A DNA stretch of 64,000 bases from Phycisphaerae bacterium (GTDB lineage Bacteria > Planctomycetota > Phycisphaerae > Tepidisphaerales > Tepidisphaeraceae), in the NCBI GenBank assembly GCA_025924315.1, contig JAICIO010000018.1, positions 1-64,000 of the forward strand, read 5' to 3'. The notes beneath the pieces were generated by a model that saw nothing but the letters and a program-made list of their open reading frames with translations, was not told where the DNA came from and did not search any database. Position numbers and translations under genes: made by a program. This document shows positions 25,823 to 33,444 of the stretch, in pieces; the first letter of the stretch is position 1, and every line of letters begins with the position of its first letter.

Positions 25823-25840
25823 CGCTTGCGGTTTCGCAGA
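25823..25840. repeat. Family K single arm
   Basis: CGCTTGCGGTTTCGCAGA matches the right arm of the palindrome at 61986-62051; no partner arm is nearby. Confidence 0.6.
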
Positions 25841-25907
25841 CCAACCGGCTCGGCACGAGCCTCGCCCTCCCAATCTTCTCAACGCTCTTCGTGGTGATTG
25901 AGTCTTC

Positions 25908-25981
25908 GTAGGGTCCGCTTCAGCGCACCGGTCATCCAATTCGCGCGGAAGATATAACCGGTGCGCTGAAGCGCACCCTAC
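25908..25981. repeat. Family A palindrome (GCGCACC variant)
   Basis: GTAGGGTCCGCTTCAGCGCACCGG on the left and GTGCGCTGAAGCGCACCCTAC on the right; the arms carry compensating base changes relative to the copy at 9727. Confidence 0.85.
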
Positions 25982-25984
25982 GAG

Positions 25985-26138
25985 TAATACGGTTCTCATT
26001 TAATTCCGGCGCGCATTTGTAGGGTCCGCTTCAGCGGACCGGTTATTTCTTCGGTTCGAAAAGGCGAATAACCGGTCCGCTGAAGCGGACCCTCCACGAA
26101 GCTTCATGTGGCGCGCGAATTAAGTGAGATCCGTATAA
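25985..26138. mobile_element. MITE-like element with TAA target duplication, copy 1
   Basis: A 148-bp unit (25988-26135) with imperfect terminal inverted repeats TACGGTTCTCATTTAATTC / GAATTAAGTGAGATCCGTA, flanked on both sides by TAA (25985-25987 and 26136-26138). The interior is a full family A palindrome (26019-26093). A second copy with a TTA duplication is at 32649-32793. No transposase is encoded. Confidence 0.85.
26019..26093. repeat. Family A palindrome inside the MITE
   Basis: Arms GTAGGGTCCGCTTCAGCGGA and inverse, identical to those at 9727-9802 apart from the loop. Confidence 0.85.
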
Positions 26139-26145
26139 GACATCG

Positions 26146-27489
26146 TCACTTGCGGACGGCGTGATTGAACAGCGCCGTGAAGCTCATCGGCGCAACTTTG
26201 ACTTCGGCGAGCCCGCTCGGTGCCACGAACGCCGGCGCAACCGCCGACATCTTTCCATCACCCCGTTCATTCCACGACTGTGCGGACCAATCGCCCCTTG
26301 GCAATCCGCCGATCGTGAACGTCTGCGGTTTGTCGGAACAGTTCAAAGCAAAGAGCGTGATCTCGCCATTCGCCCCGCGCAGCGCTGCAAGCCGCAACTG
26401 GCTGCGTGAACCTTGCACATCCACCGCCTGCCAATGCGGCCGCGTCGTCTGCGTGAAGAGTCGCAGCAAGTCGTATCCCGGCTTCAGCGGCCAGCCGTCC
26501 TTTGGCTCGCCGATCACGCCTGTGCGCATGAGACTCCGATCGTAGCGAATGTCGTACGCGTCCCACTGCAGCATCGAAACGTACCCCATGTTCATCGCCT
26601 CGAGGATCGCCATCGCGCACTCGACCGGATGAACCGTCGTATCGAGCATCGGCCGCCCGTCGACGAAATGCCCCGGCCGTTCCTTCGGAAACCCAAGCCC
26701 GCGAACGCCGAATTCCGTCAGATGCATCGGCTTGCGGCGATCCGGCGCGATCTTGTCGATGATCAGCCGCGCGCTGTTGAGGCGGTTGTAGATGTGATCG
26801 GTGTCCCAATACTCCCAGTACATGTGCACCGACCAGCCGTCGCACACGTCGTTGAGATGATTCGCCATCGCGTTAAACCAGGGCTCCTGATCGATGCCGA
26901 GCAGATCTCCACCCACGATTTCAAAATGATCGCGAATATTTCGGGCACGCAATGCCTCATCGAATTGTCGATACAGCTCGACATACTGCTCGGTCGTGAT
27001 CTTCGTGCTGTTGGGTTCGTTCTGCAGCGTGATGTACCGAATCGCCTGCAGATCATCTTTGGTGAGCAGCTCCTGCAATACCTCTGCCATGCGCTTCGCA
27101 ACCGCCGGCGTGTTCTTTCCGCCCCATCCGCGCCACAGCGTCGCGTTGATGCTCGCGCCCGATCGCGCCGCCAGCCGGCACACACGCACGAACGATTCGC
27201 GGACCTTCGGATCCATGTCCGCGTCCCACCACTTCAGCTCGAGAAAGATCCGCACGTGCTGCGGCGCAAGGTCGATCATCTTTCGCTCGACGTCTTTCAC
27301 GTTCGTGTCGTTCACGTCGCCCCAATTCGGTGCGCAATACAGCCACGGGTTCATCTGCACGCCGATTCCAACGAGCGGCGGGCCGATCGTCCGATCCGGC
27401 TTGAGCAAGTATTCGACTTCGAGCGGGCGAGCGGCAATTGCCGTCGTGAAACCAATCGCCACCGCGAGAACGCATCCGATGCATCGCAT
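26146..27489 (-). CDS. Secreted clan GH-A glycoside hydrolase
   Basis: 447 residues with a signal peptide (MRCIGCVLAVAIGFTTAIAA). The TIM-barrel has the two GH-A glutamates: YITLQNEPNSTK near residue 155 as acid/base (NEP) and MHLTEFGVRG near 263 as nucleophile (TEFG). A beta-sandwich-like end follows (LRLAALRGANGEITLFALNCSDKPQTF). The exact family (GH5/GH39/GH79-type) cannot be set by eye. It probably cleaves plant or algal polysaccharide. The stop is 8 bases from the MITE. Confidence 0.85.
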   Translation of the reverse strand: MRCIGCVLAVAIGFTTAIAARPLEVEYLLKPDRTIGPPLVGIGVQMNPWLYCAPNWGDVNDTNVKDVERKMIDLAPQHVRIFLELKWWDADMDPKVRESFVRVCRLAARSGASINATLWRGWGGKNTPAVAKRMAEVLQELLTKDDLQAIRYITLQNEPNSTKITTEQYVELYRQFDEALRARNIRDHFEIVGGDLLGIDQEPWFNAMANHLNDVCDGWSVHMYWEYWDTDHIYNRLNSARLIIDKIAPDRRKPMHLTEFGVRGLGFPKERPGHFVDGRPMLDTTVHPVECAMAILEAMNMGYVSMLQWDAYDIRYDRSLMRTGVIGEPKDGWPLKPGYDLLRLFTQTTRPHWQAVDVQGSRSQLRLAALRGANGEITLFALNCSDKPQTFTIGGLPRGDWSAQSWNERGDGKMSAVAPAFVAPSGLAEVKVAPMSFTALFNHAVRK

Positions 27490-27591
27490 GGCCCGACTCT
27501 AATCGCAATCGCTAGAAGGCGTTACAATGAAGTGCGCGTCGCGACAGTGCGATCCGATCGTTTTCCACCGATAATGACCGACCACCAAGCC

Positions 27592-27619
27592 TTGACAGTC
27601 ATCCTTGCGCCTCTAAACT
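27592..27619 (+). promoter_or_regulatory. Sigma-70-type promoter of sdh operon
   Basis: TTGACA (27592-27597), 16-base spacer, TAAACT (27614-27619), 24 bases before the sdhB start. Confidence 0.65.
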
Positions 27620-27643
27620 CGCCGTTTTCCCGAAGCATCCTCA

Positions 27644-28378
27644 ATGGCCACTTATCAAATTCGGGTTGCACGTTCCGGCTCGGACGGAGCGACCGACTCT
27701 TTTACCGTCGAGCTTGATCACCGGATGACCGTACTCGACGCGCTGTTTCTCATTCAGCGCGAGCAAGATCCCACACTCAGCTTCCGCTGTTCGTGTCGCG
27801 TCGGAATGTGCGGGACGTGCGCGATGCGCATTAACTGGCAACCGCGGCTCGCCTGCCAGACGCGCGTGCTCACGCTTAAGGCTGATACCATCGTCGTCGA
27901 ACCGCTGGCGCACCTGCCGGTGATGAAGGACCTCGTCGTCGCGATGGATCCGTTCTTCGAGCAGTGGAAGCGCGTGAAGCCTGCCCTGCATCCCGATCCC
28001 AAGCGCGATCCAAAGAAGCTCGCGGTGGTTCCACCAACGAGCGAGTTCGGCAAGCAGGCCCAAGGCAAGCGCGACTGCATCACCTGCGGCGCCTGCTACG
28101 CTGCCTGCGGAATCGTTGGCTCAAACGAGGAATACCTGGGGCCGGCGGCTATTAATAAAGCGATGCTTCGCTTGATGGACCCGCGCGATAACGCCGTCGA
28201 TGAGCGGCTCGAAGAACTGAACGACGAAAACGGCGTGTGGCGTTGTCACACGCAGTTCAACTGCGTCGCCGCGTGCCCGAAGGGGATTAATCTCACTGAC
28301 TCGATCATGAAGATGAAGCGGTCGCTTCTCTTCCCGAAGAAATTCCATGACAAGCGCAATTTCGTTGACAATCCGTAA
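27644..28378 (+). CDS. sdhB: Succinate dehydrogenase/fumarate reductase iron-sulfur subunit
   Basis: 244 residues. The [2Fe-2S] ligands sit at Cys49/51, Cys56, Cys59 and Cys71. The second ferredoxin-like domain holds CITCGACYAACG (about 146-156) and the CxxxCP group Cys201, Cys207, Cys211, for the [4Fe-4S] and [3Fe-4S] clusters. It carries electrons between the flavoprotein and the membrane quinone site. It is the first gene of a four-gene operon B-C-D-A and overlaps sdhC by 32 bases. Confidence 0.95.
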   Translation: MATYQIRVARSGSDGATDSFTVELDHRMTVLDALFLIQREQDPTLSFRCSCRVGMCGTCAMRINWQPRLACQTRVLTLKADTIVVEPLAHLPVMKDLVVAMDPFFEQWKRVKPALHPDPKRDPKKLAVVPPTSEFGKQAQGKRDCITCGACYAACGIVGSNEEYLGPAAINKAMLRLMDPRDNAVDERLEELNDENGVWRCHTQFNCVAACPKGINLTDSIMKMKRSLLFPKKFHDKRNFVDNP

Positions 28379-28739
28379 GTACAGCTGGAAGTACGCGGGG
28401 AACCTGGCGTTCTGGATCCAGCGGCTCACGGGGCTGGGCCTCGTGTTCTATCTGATCCTGCACGTGCACACGATTCACGACCTGCGCGATCCCGCGAAGT
28501 TCGATGCGGCGCTCGCGACGTTCAGCAAGCCGTTCTTCAAGCTCGGCGAGATCTTTCTGCTGGCGACCGTGATCCTGCACGCGATGAACGGCATCCGCCT
28601 GACCATGGTCGACATGGGCGTCGGCCTGACGAAACAGCGGCAGGTCTTCTGGTATTTCACGATCGGCCTCGGCGCGGCGCTGCTCATCGCCGGCGCGCTC
28701 CCGATGTTCATCTACGGCATCCTTCGTCATCAGCCGTAA
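28347..28739 (+). CDS. sdhC: Succinate dehydrogenase cytochrome b subunit C
   Basis: 130 residues with three membrane segments (about 25-43, 65-85, 105-125). KYAGNLAFWIQRLTGLGLVFYLILHV carries the SerArg-like quinone region and the first His; ILHAMNGIRLTMVD supplies the second heme His. Together with SdhD it anchors the dehydrogenase and binds heme b. It starts inside the end of sdhB. Confidence 0.9.
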   Translation: MTSAISLTIRKYSWKYAGNLAFWIQRLTGLGLVFYLILHVHTIHDLRDPAKFDAALATFSKPFFKLGEIFLLATVILHAMNGIRLTMVDMGVGLTKQRQVFWYFTIGLGAALLIAGALPMFIYGILRHQP

Positions 28740-28749
28740 GAGTTGAAAT

Positions 28750-28819
28750 GTGGCGAGGGCATCTTGCCCTCGCATTCGCGGCTTATGCCGCACGCGCGAG
28801 GACGAGACGCCCTCGCCAC
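28750..28819. repeat. Family C palindrome between sdhC and sdhD
   Basis: TGGCGAGGGCATCTTGCCCTCG is mirrored by CGAGACGCCCTCGCCA. The same core is found inside larger elements at 34540 and 52458. It lies inside an operon, so it is in the mRNA. Confidence 0.85.
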
Positions 28820-28838
28820 GAAAAGGAACGCACTCGAA

Positions 28839-29237
28839 ATGTCCGCTCGCGTCATTAACTGGTATCTGCAACGCGTCACAGGCGCCGCCCTGTTGTTTCT
28901 GCTCGTCCTGCACTTCTGGGTCGAGCATTTCACCGCCGAGGTGCGCACGCCGCATGGCCTGACCTTCGCGGTGATTCAGCAGCGGTTTTTCCACAACCCC
29001 TGGTTCGTCGCGGTCGATATCTCGTTCCTCATCATCGCGCTCTATCACGGCCTCAACGGCGTGCGGAACATCATCTGCGATTTCAGCATCGTCACGAAGC
29101 CGATGCGAAACGTCGTCACTGTTGCGCTGATTCTCTTCGGCCTCGGTGTCGCCTACTGGGGCATCATGGCGTTTGTCGGCAATGAACATTTGAATCCCCT
29201 CAATCCGAAAGGTGCCACCGTTGCTGCCGCTCGTTGA
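28839..29237 (+). CDS. sdhD: Succinate dehydrogenase membrane subunit D
   Basis: 132 residues from the ATG at 28839, with AAAGGAA upstream; the longer reading from 28743 translates the family C repeat. Three membrane segments; NWYLQRVTGAALLFLLVLHFWVEHF and ALYHGLNGVRNIICDF hold the conserved Arg/His residues for heme and quinone. It overlaps sdhA by 26 bases. Confidence 0.88.
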   Translation: MSARVINWYLQRVTGAALLFLLVLHFWVEHFTAEVRTPHGLTFAVIQQRFFHNPWFVAVDISFLIIALYHGLNGVRNIICDFSIVTKPMRNVVTVALILFGLGVAYWGIMAFVGNEHLNPLNPKGATVAAAR

Positions 29238-30951
29238 ACTGGAAGCAGATATCCTGATCCTCGGCGCCGGCGGCGCGGGACTTCTCGCGGCGCTGCACGC
29301 GACGACCATCAATCCGCGGACCAAGATCCTCATCGCCGTCAAAGGCCTGCTCGGCCAGTCCGGCTGCACGCGAATGGTGCAGGGCGGATACAACTGCGTG
29401 CTCAACCCGAACGACTCGTTCGAAAAGCATTTCGAAGACACGATCAAAGGCGGACAGTTCGTCAACAACCAGGACCTCGCCTGGGCGCTGGTGAACGATT
29501 CGCCGGATCGAATCCTCGAGCTCGAAAACAAGTGCGGCTGTCTCTTCGACCGCAACCCGGACGGCACCATTCACCAGAAGCCCTTCGCCGGTCAATCGTT
29601 CGATCGCACGGTGCACAAAGGCGATCTCACCGGCATCGAGATCATGGCCAACCTGCGCGACTGGACGCTCGAGCAGGAGAACATCACCGTCCTTCAAGAG
29701 ACGCGTGGGCTCGATCTGCTGACCGACACCAACGGCAAAGTCGTCGGCGCGCTGCTGCTGAACAATCGCAAAGGCGAGTTCGTCAGCGTGAAGGCAAAAG
29801 CGACGCTCGTCGCGACAGGGGGCGGGGCGACAATGTACCAAATTTCGTCGCCCTCGCTGGAAAAAGCCGGCGACGGCATGGGCATGGCCTTCCGCGTGGG
29901 TGCCGAGTTCATCGACATGGAAATGATGCAGTTCCACCCCACCGGCCTTTTGGTCGGCAAGTCGATCGCCACGGGTGGATTGCTCGAAGAAGGTTTGCGC
30001 GGCGCCGGCGCGCGGCTCTTCAACAAAGACGGCGAGCGCTACATGGAGCGCTATTCGCCGGACAAGATGGAGCGCGCCACGCGCGACGTCGTCAGCCGCA
30101 GCAGCTACATGGAAATCATGGCCGGGCGCGGAACCCCGAGCGGCGGCGTTTTGATCGACGCCACGCACATGGGCGAGAAGTTCCTGCTCGACAACTTTCG
30201 CGGAATGGTCGATCGCTGCCGCGAGTATGGCTTCGACCTGCTGCACTCGCGCGTTGAAGTGAGCCCGAGCGCGCACTACCACATGGGCGGCATACGGATC
30301 GACCTGAACTGCAAATCAAACATCGACGGCCTCTTCGCCGCGGGCGAAGACAGCGGCGGCGTGCACGGCGGAAATCGTCTGGGTGGCAACGGCGTCGCCG
30401 ACTCCATCGTCTTCGGCGCCCGCGCCGGCGACGCGATGGCCGAGTACATCCGCACGGCAAAAGCGCCAGGCGACGTCAGCACGCAAGCGCGTCAACTCAT
30501 GGAGAAATGGCTCGCCCCGCTCAATCGAGAAGGCGGCGAGAATCCGTTCAAGCTCCGCGATCAGCTCGAGCGCGTGATGTGGCGAAAGGCCGGCGTCGTG
30601 CGCAACGGCAAAGACATGGCCGAAGCAATCCCCGAGATCATCGAGATCCGCGAAAAGATCGAACAGGCGAATGGCGCCGGCGCCCCGATCTACAACGCCC
30701 CGTGGAACGAAATGATCAACACAGTAAACCTCGGCGTCTGCGCCGAGCTGCTGACACGAAGCGCAATACTCCGCGAAGAATCCCGCGGCGCCCACTACCG
30801 CCAGGATTTCCCGGAAAAAAACGTGAAGTGGCTGAAGAATATCACGGTAAAACCCGTGAATGGCGACCTAAAATGGGACACAGTCCCGGTCAAATTCACG
30901 CGCCTGAAACCGCCGGAACTGATCGAGCAGGAAAAGAGTCTCGTCCACTAA
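29212..30951 (+). CDS. sdhA: Succinate dehydrogenase/fumarate reductase flavoprotein subunit
   Basis: 579 residues from GTG at 29212. The FAD-binding GAGGAGLLAALHA is at 18-30, substrate residues are in MQFHPTGLL and NKDGERYMERY, and GGVHGGNRLGGNGVADSIVFG is near 385. The residue that usually bears covalent FAD (His in SHT) aligns with Cys52 (SGCTRMVQGG), so the flavin may be non-covalent or attached otherwise. It oxidises succinate to fumarate in the TCA cycle, or the reverse. Last gene of the sdhBCDA operon. Confidence 0.94.
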   Translation: MPPLLPLVELEADILILGAGGAGLLAALHATTINPRTKILIAVKGLLGQSGCTRMVQGGYNCVLNPNDSFEKHFEDTIKGGQFVNNQDLAWALVNDSPDRILELENKCGCLFDRNPDGTIHQKPFAGQSFDRTVHKGDLTGIEIMANLRDWTLEQENITVLQETRGLDLLTDTNGKVVGALLLNNRKGEFVSVKAKATLVATGGGATMYQISSPSLEKAGDGMGMAFRVGAEFIDMEMMQFHPTGLLVGKSIATGGLLEEGLRGAGARLFNKDGERYMERYSPDKMERATRDVVSRSSYMEIMAGRGTPSGGVLIDATHMGEKFLLDNFRGMVDRCREYGFDLLHSRVEVSPSAHYHMGGIRIDLNCKSNIDGLFAAGEDSGGVHGGNRLGGNGVADSIVFGARAGDAMAEYIRTAKAPGDVSTQARQLMEKWLAPLNREGGENPFKLRDQLERVMWRKAGVVRNGKDMAEAIPEIIEIREKIEQANGAGAPIYNAPWNEMINTVNLGVCAELLTRSAILREESRGAHYRQDFPEKNVKWLKNITVKPVNGDLKWDTVPVKFTRLKPPELIEQEKSLVH

Positions 30952-30953
30952 GG

Positions 30954-31022
30954 ACACGAAGGGACACGAAGAAGACAAGCATTGGATTTATTCGTGCCCC
31001 TTCGTGTCCTTCGTGGATAATA
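30954..31022. repeat. Family F cluster (AAGGACACGAAGG type)
   Basis: CTAAGGACACGAAGGGACACG is mirrored by CGTGCCCCTTCGTGTCCTTCG. It separates sdhA from the fumarase genes. Confidence 0.8.
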
Positions 31023-31038
31023 AAAATTTGGAGTTGGT

Positions 31039-31944
31039 ATGACCACTGCAACCGCAACGCTCTACGACACCATCGAAGACGTCGGCAAGGACCTTTACAT
31101 CAAGGCCCTCACCGATATCCCCAAAGACGTCCGCAAGGCACTCAAGGGAAGCCATCAGGCCGAAGTGGATGCCGGCAATACGACCGCCTCGAAGATCATG
31201 CTCACGGTGCTCGAGAACGTGCGCCTCGCCGACGAGAAGAGCATGATGGTTTGCCAGGACACGGGCCTGCCGATCTACAAGGTGATCGTCGGCAGCAAGT
31301 TTGGTGGCGACCTCGACCTGCTCGAAGTGAAGAAACGCCTCAAGCTCGGCGCCGAGCGCGCGACGAAGGAATATCCACTGCGCAGCAGCACGGTGCATCC
31401 CATCACGCGGAAGAACACGCAGACCAACAGCGGCCAGGGAATCCCGGTCATCAAGTTCGACTTCAACGATTCCGACAAGCTCGAAATCTGGATGGCGCCG
31501 AAGGGCAGCGGCTCGGAGAACATGAGCTTCCTCCGCATGCTCAAGCCCGCAGAGGGAATGAAGGCGGTGAAGCGCTTCGTGATCGAATGCGTTTTCGAAT
31601 CGGGCGCCAACCCCTGCCCGCCGGTGATCGTCGGCATCGGCCTCGGCGGGACGAGCGACGTCGCCGCGGCGATGGCGAAGGAAGCCAGCGTTTTTCGCAA
31701 GGTCGGCACGCACTCGGCCGATCCACTCGTCGCGCAGCTCGAAAACGAATTGCTCGAGCTGGTGAACCAAACCGGCATCGGCCCGCAAGGTTTGGGTGGC
31801 GCGCAAACCGCGATGGCCGTCAACATCGAATGGGCCCACACCCACATCAGCCAGCTCCCCGTCGCGGTCAACATGCAATGCTGGCGCGGCGAACGAGCCA
31901 GCGCCATCATCGACGCGGACGGCAATGTGACGTTTGGGAACTGA
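31039..31944 (+). CDS. Class I fumarate hydratase, alpha subunit
   Basis: 301 residues. The FumA/TtdA-type alpha domain with cluster cysteines in MMVCQDTGLP (near 76), ESGANPCPPVIVGIGLGG (near 195) and the end region (NMQCWRGER, near 283), which ligate the [4Fe-4S] cluster. Hydration of fumarate to malate fits the neighbouring sdh genes; tartrate dehydratase is the alternative of the same family. Unlike E. coli FumA, alpha and beta are separate genes, as in archaea and many other bacteria. GGAG lies 9 bases upstream. Confidence 0.93.
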   Translation: MTTATATLYDTIEDVGKDLYIKALTDIPKDVRKALKGSHQAEVDAGNTTASKIMLTVLENVRLADEKSMMVCQDTGLPIYKVIVGSKFGGDLDLLEVKKRLKLGAERATKEYPLRSSTVHPITRKNTQTNSGQGIPVIKFDFNDSDKLEIWMAPKGSGSENMSFLRMLKPAEGMKAVKRFVIECVFESGANPCPPVIVGIGLGGTSDVAAAMAKEASVFRKVGTHSADPLVAQLENELLELVNQTGIGPQGLGGAQTAMAVNIEWAHTHISQLPVAVNMQCWRGERASAIIDADGNVTFGN

Positions 31945-31949
31945 TCAAC

Positions 31950-32015
31950 GTTTAGCCCCCGCGGCCACGCGGGGTCGAACTGTAGGAAAACGCCGCGTGG
32001 CCGCGGCGGCTAAAC
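31950..32015. repeat. Family G palindrome between fumarase genes
   Basis: GTTTAGCCCCCGCGGCCACG and CGTGGCCGCGGCGGCTAAAC. It shares only the outer GTTTAGCC/GGCTAAAC shell with the copy at 5007. Confidence 0.85.
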
Positions 32016-32024
32016 GAGGAAGCC

Positions 32025-32603
32025 ATGGCAGAAATCACCCTACAAACTCCGCTGACCGAAGAGATGGTCCGCAACCTCAAGCTCGAGGACACGGTTTACA
32101 TCAACGGCCACATTTACGGCATCCGCGACGCGACGCAGATTCGGATTTTCGACGAAGGCGTTCCGCCGCCCACGGATCTCACCGGCACCGTGCTGCTGCA
32201 CACCGCGCCCGGCGTGAAGAAACTGCCGAACGGGAAATTTGAAAAGGTCTGCATCGGCACGACAACCAGCACGCGCATGAACCGCTTCTATCCGCCGCTC
32301 ATCAAGGAGTACGGCGTGCGCGCGATGGTCGGCAAAGGTGGATTCCTCCAGGACACCGTCGACAAGATGAAAGAGTACGGCGCGGTCTATCTCGCGATCG
32401 TCGGTGGCGCCGCCGCCATCGAAACCACGCAGATCGAAGAGATCGAAGAAGTCTGGTGGGAAGACCTGATGCCCGAATGCCTCTGGAAATTCCGCGTGAA
32501 AAACTTCGGCCCCCTCATCGTCGCGATCGACGCCCATGGCAACAGCCTCTACAAACAGGTCAAAGCCAACGCCGCCGAAAAGATGGCAGCGATGAAGTTC
32601 TAA
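32025..32603 (+). CDS. Class I fumarate hydratase, beta subunit
   Basis: 192 residues. The beta-domain pattern is complete: DTVYINGHIYGIRDATQIRIF, LHTAPGVKKLP, CIGTTTSTRMNRFYPPLIKEYGVRAMVGKGG and EALWKF-type end. The domain holds substrate-binding and catalytic residues that complete the [4Fe-4S] active site of the alpha subunit. AGGAAG lies 8 bases before the start. It is separated from the alpha gene by only a family G repeat. Confidence 0.93.
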   Translation: MAEITLQTPLTEEMVRNLKLEDTVYINGHIYGIRDATQIRIFDEGVPPPTDLTGTVLLHTAPGVKKLPNGKFEKVCIGTTTSTRMNRFYPPLIKEYGVRAMVGKGGFLQDTVDKMKEYGAVYLAIVGGAAAIETTQIEEIEEVWWEDLMPECLWKFRVKNFGPLIVAIDAHGNSLYKQVKANAAEKMAAMKF

Positions 32604-32621
32604 ATTCCCGGCGAATCTCCC

Positions 32622-32840
32622 GTAGGTTGCGCTTCAGCGCACCGGTTATACGGTTCTCATTTAATTCCGCGCATTTGTAGGGTCCGCTTCAGCGGACCGG
32701 TTATTTCTTCGGTTCGAAAAGGCGAATAACCGGTTCGCTGAAGCGGACCCTACAAGAGGCATCATGCGGCGCGCGAATTAAGTGAGATCCGTATTATTCT
32801 TGTGCGAAGAGAATAACCGGTGCGCTGAAGCGCACCCTCC
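32622..32840. repeat. Family A variant interrupted by a MITE
   Basis: Left arm GTAGGTTGCGCTTCAGCGCA (32622) and right arm GTGCGCTGAAGCGCACCCT (to 32840) belong to one palindrome that has been split by the element at 32649-32793. Confidence 0.85.
32646..32796. mobile_element. MITE-like element with TTA target duplication, copy 2
   Basis: A 145-bp unit (32649-32793) almost identical to the one at 25988-26135: same terminal inverted repeats (TACGGTTCTCATTTAATTC...), same internal family A palindrome (32677-32753). It is flanked by TTA on both sides and inserted into the loop-side of another family A variant; removal of element plus one TTA restores ACCGGTTATTCTTG. Confidence 0.88.
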
Positions 32841-32857
32841 GCGTTTACAGAGGTTCA

Positions 32858-33418
32858 ATGGCCACGATCTCCACGCTTTCCCCTTTCGACACAATGAAAA
32901 AGCAATGGCGCGTCGTCATCGAAACGCCGCAGGGAAGTCAGAACAAATACAAATTCGACGAAGACCTCGGGCAATTCACGCTCAGCGGCGTGCTGCCGGA
33001 GGGCATGAGCTTCCCGTACGACTTCGGCTTTCTCCCGTCGACGTTAGGTGATGACGGCGACCCGCTGGACGTGCTGCTTCTGATGGATGAGCCCGCCTTC
33101 TGCGGGTGCGTAATTCCAGCACGCCTCGTGGGGATTATCGAAGCGGAGCAAACCGAGCGCGACGGTGAGACCTCGCGAAACGACCGCCTCGTCGCCATTC
33201 CCGTCGACGCGCGAACTTACAACGACTGTAAAACGCTGAATGACCTCAATGAGCATCGCCTGAAGGAGATCCAGCAGTTCTTCGTCTCCTACAACCGCAT
33301 CCGCGGAAAGAAATTCAAGCTCCTCGGCATCAAAGGCCCGGACCGCGCCGCCGCCGTCGCCAAAAACGGAATCGCCGCATTCAAAAAGAAGCGCTCAAAG
33401 AAACGCACTTCGAAGTAG
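32858..33418 (+). CDS. ppa: Inorganic pyrophosphatase (family I)
   Basis: 186 residues. Diphosphate-binding and metal residues are visible: KYKFDEDLGQFTL near 30, YDFGFLPSTLGDDGDPLDVLLL with the DxDPxD-type acidic cluster near 65, and AIPVDARTY followed by LNEHRLKEIQQFF. It hydrolyses PPi in the cytoplasm. A basic tail (KKKRSKKRTSK) is unusual. The start codon of MATIST is inside the last arm of the family A variant's downstream sequence. Confidence 0.94.
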   Translation: MATISTLSPFDTMKKQWRVVIETPQGSQNKYKFDEDLGQFTLSGVLPEGMSFPYDFGFLPSTLGDDGDPLDVLLLMDEPAFCGCVIPARLVGIIEAEQTERDGETSRNDRLVAIPVDARTYNDCKTLNDLNEHRLKEIQQFFVSYNRIRGKKFKLLGIKGPDRAAAVAKNGIAAFKKKRSKKRTSK

Positions 33419-33444
33419 CACAGGTTTTCAGCCCGTGAACCTGT

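Noticed and set aside
25985-26138. Interpretation as an IS630-type TA insertion
   Set aside because: A TA duplication gives asymmetric ends in copy 1; only a 3-base duplication fits both copies with the same element ends.
30954-31022. Riboswitch or attenuator before fumarase
   Set aside because: The structure is a dispersed repeat found at unrelated loci, not a leader-specific fold.
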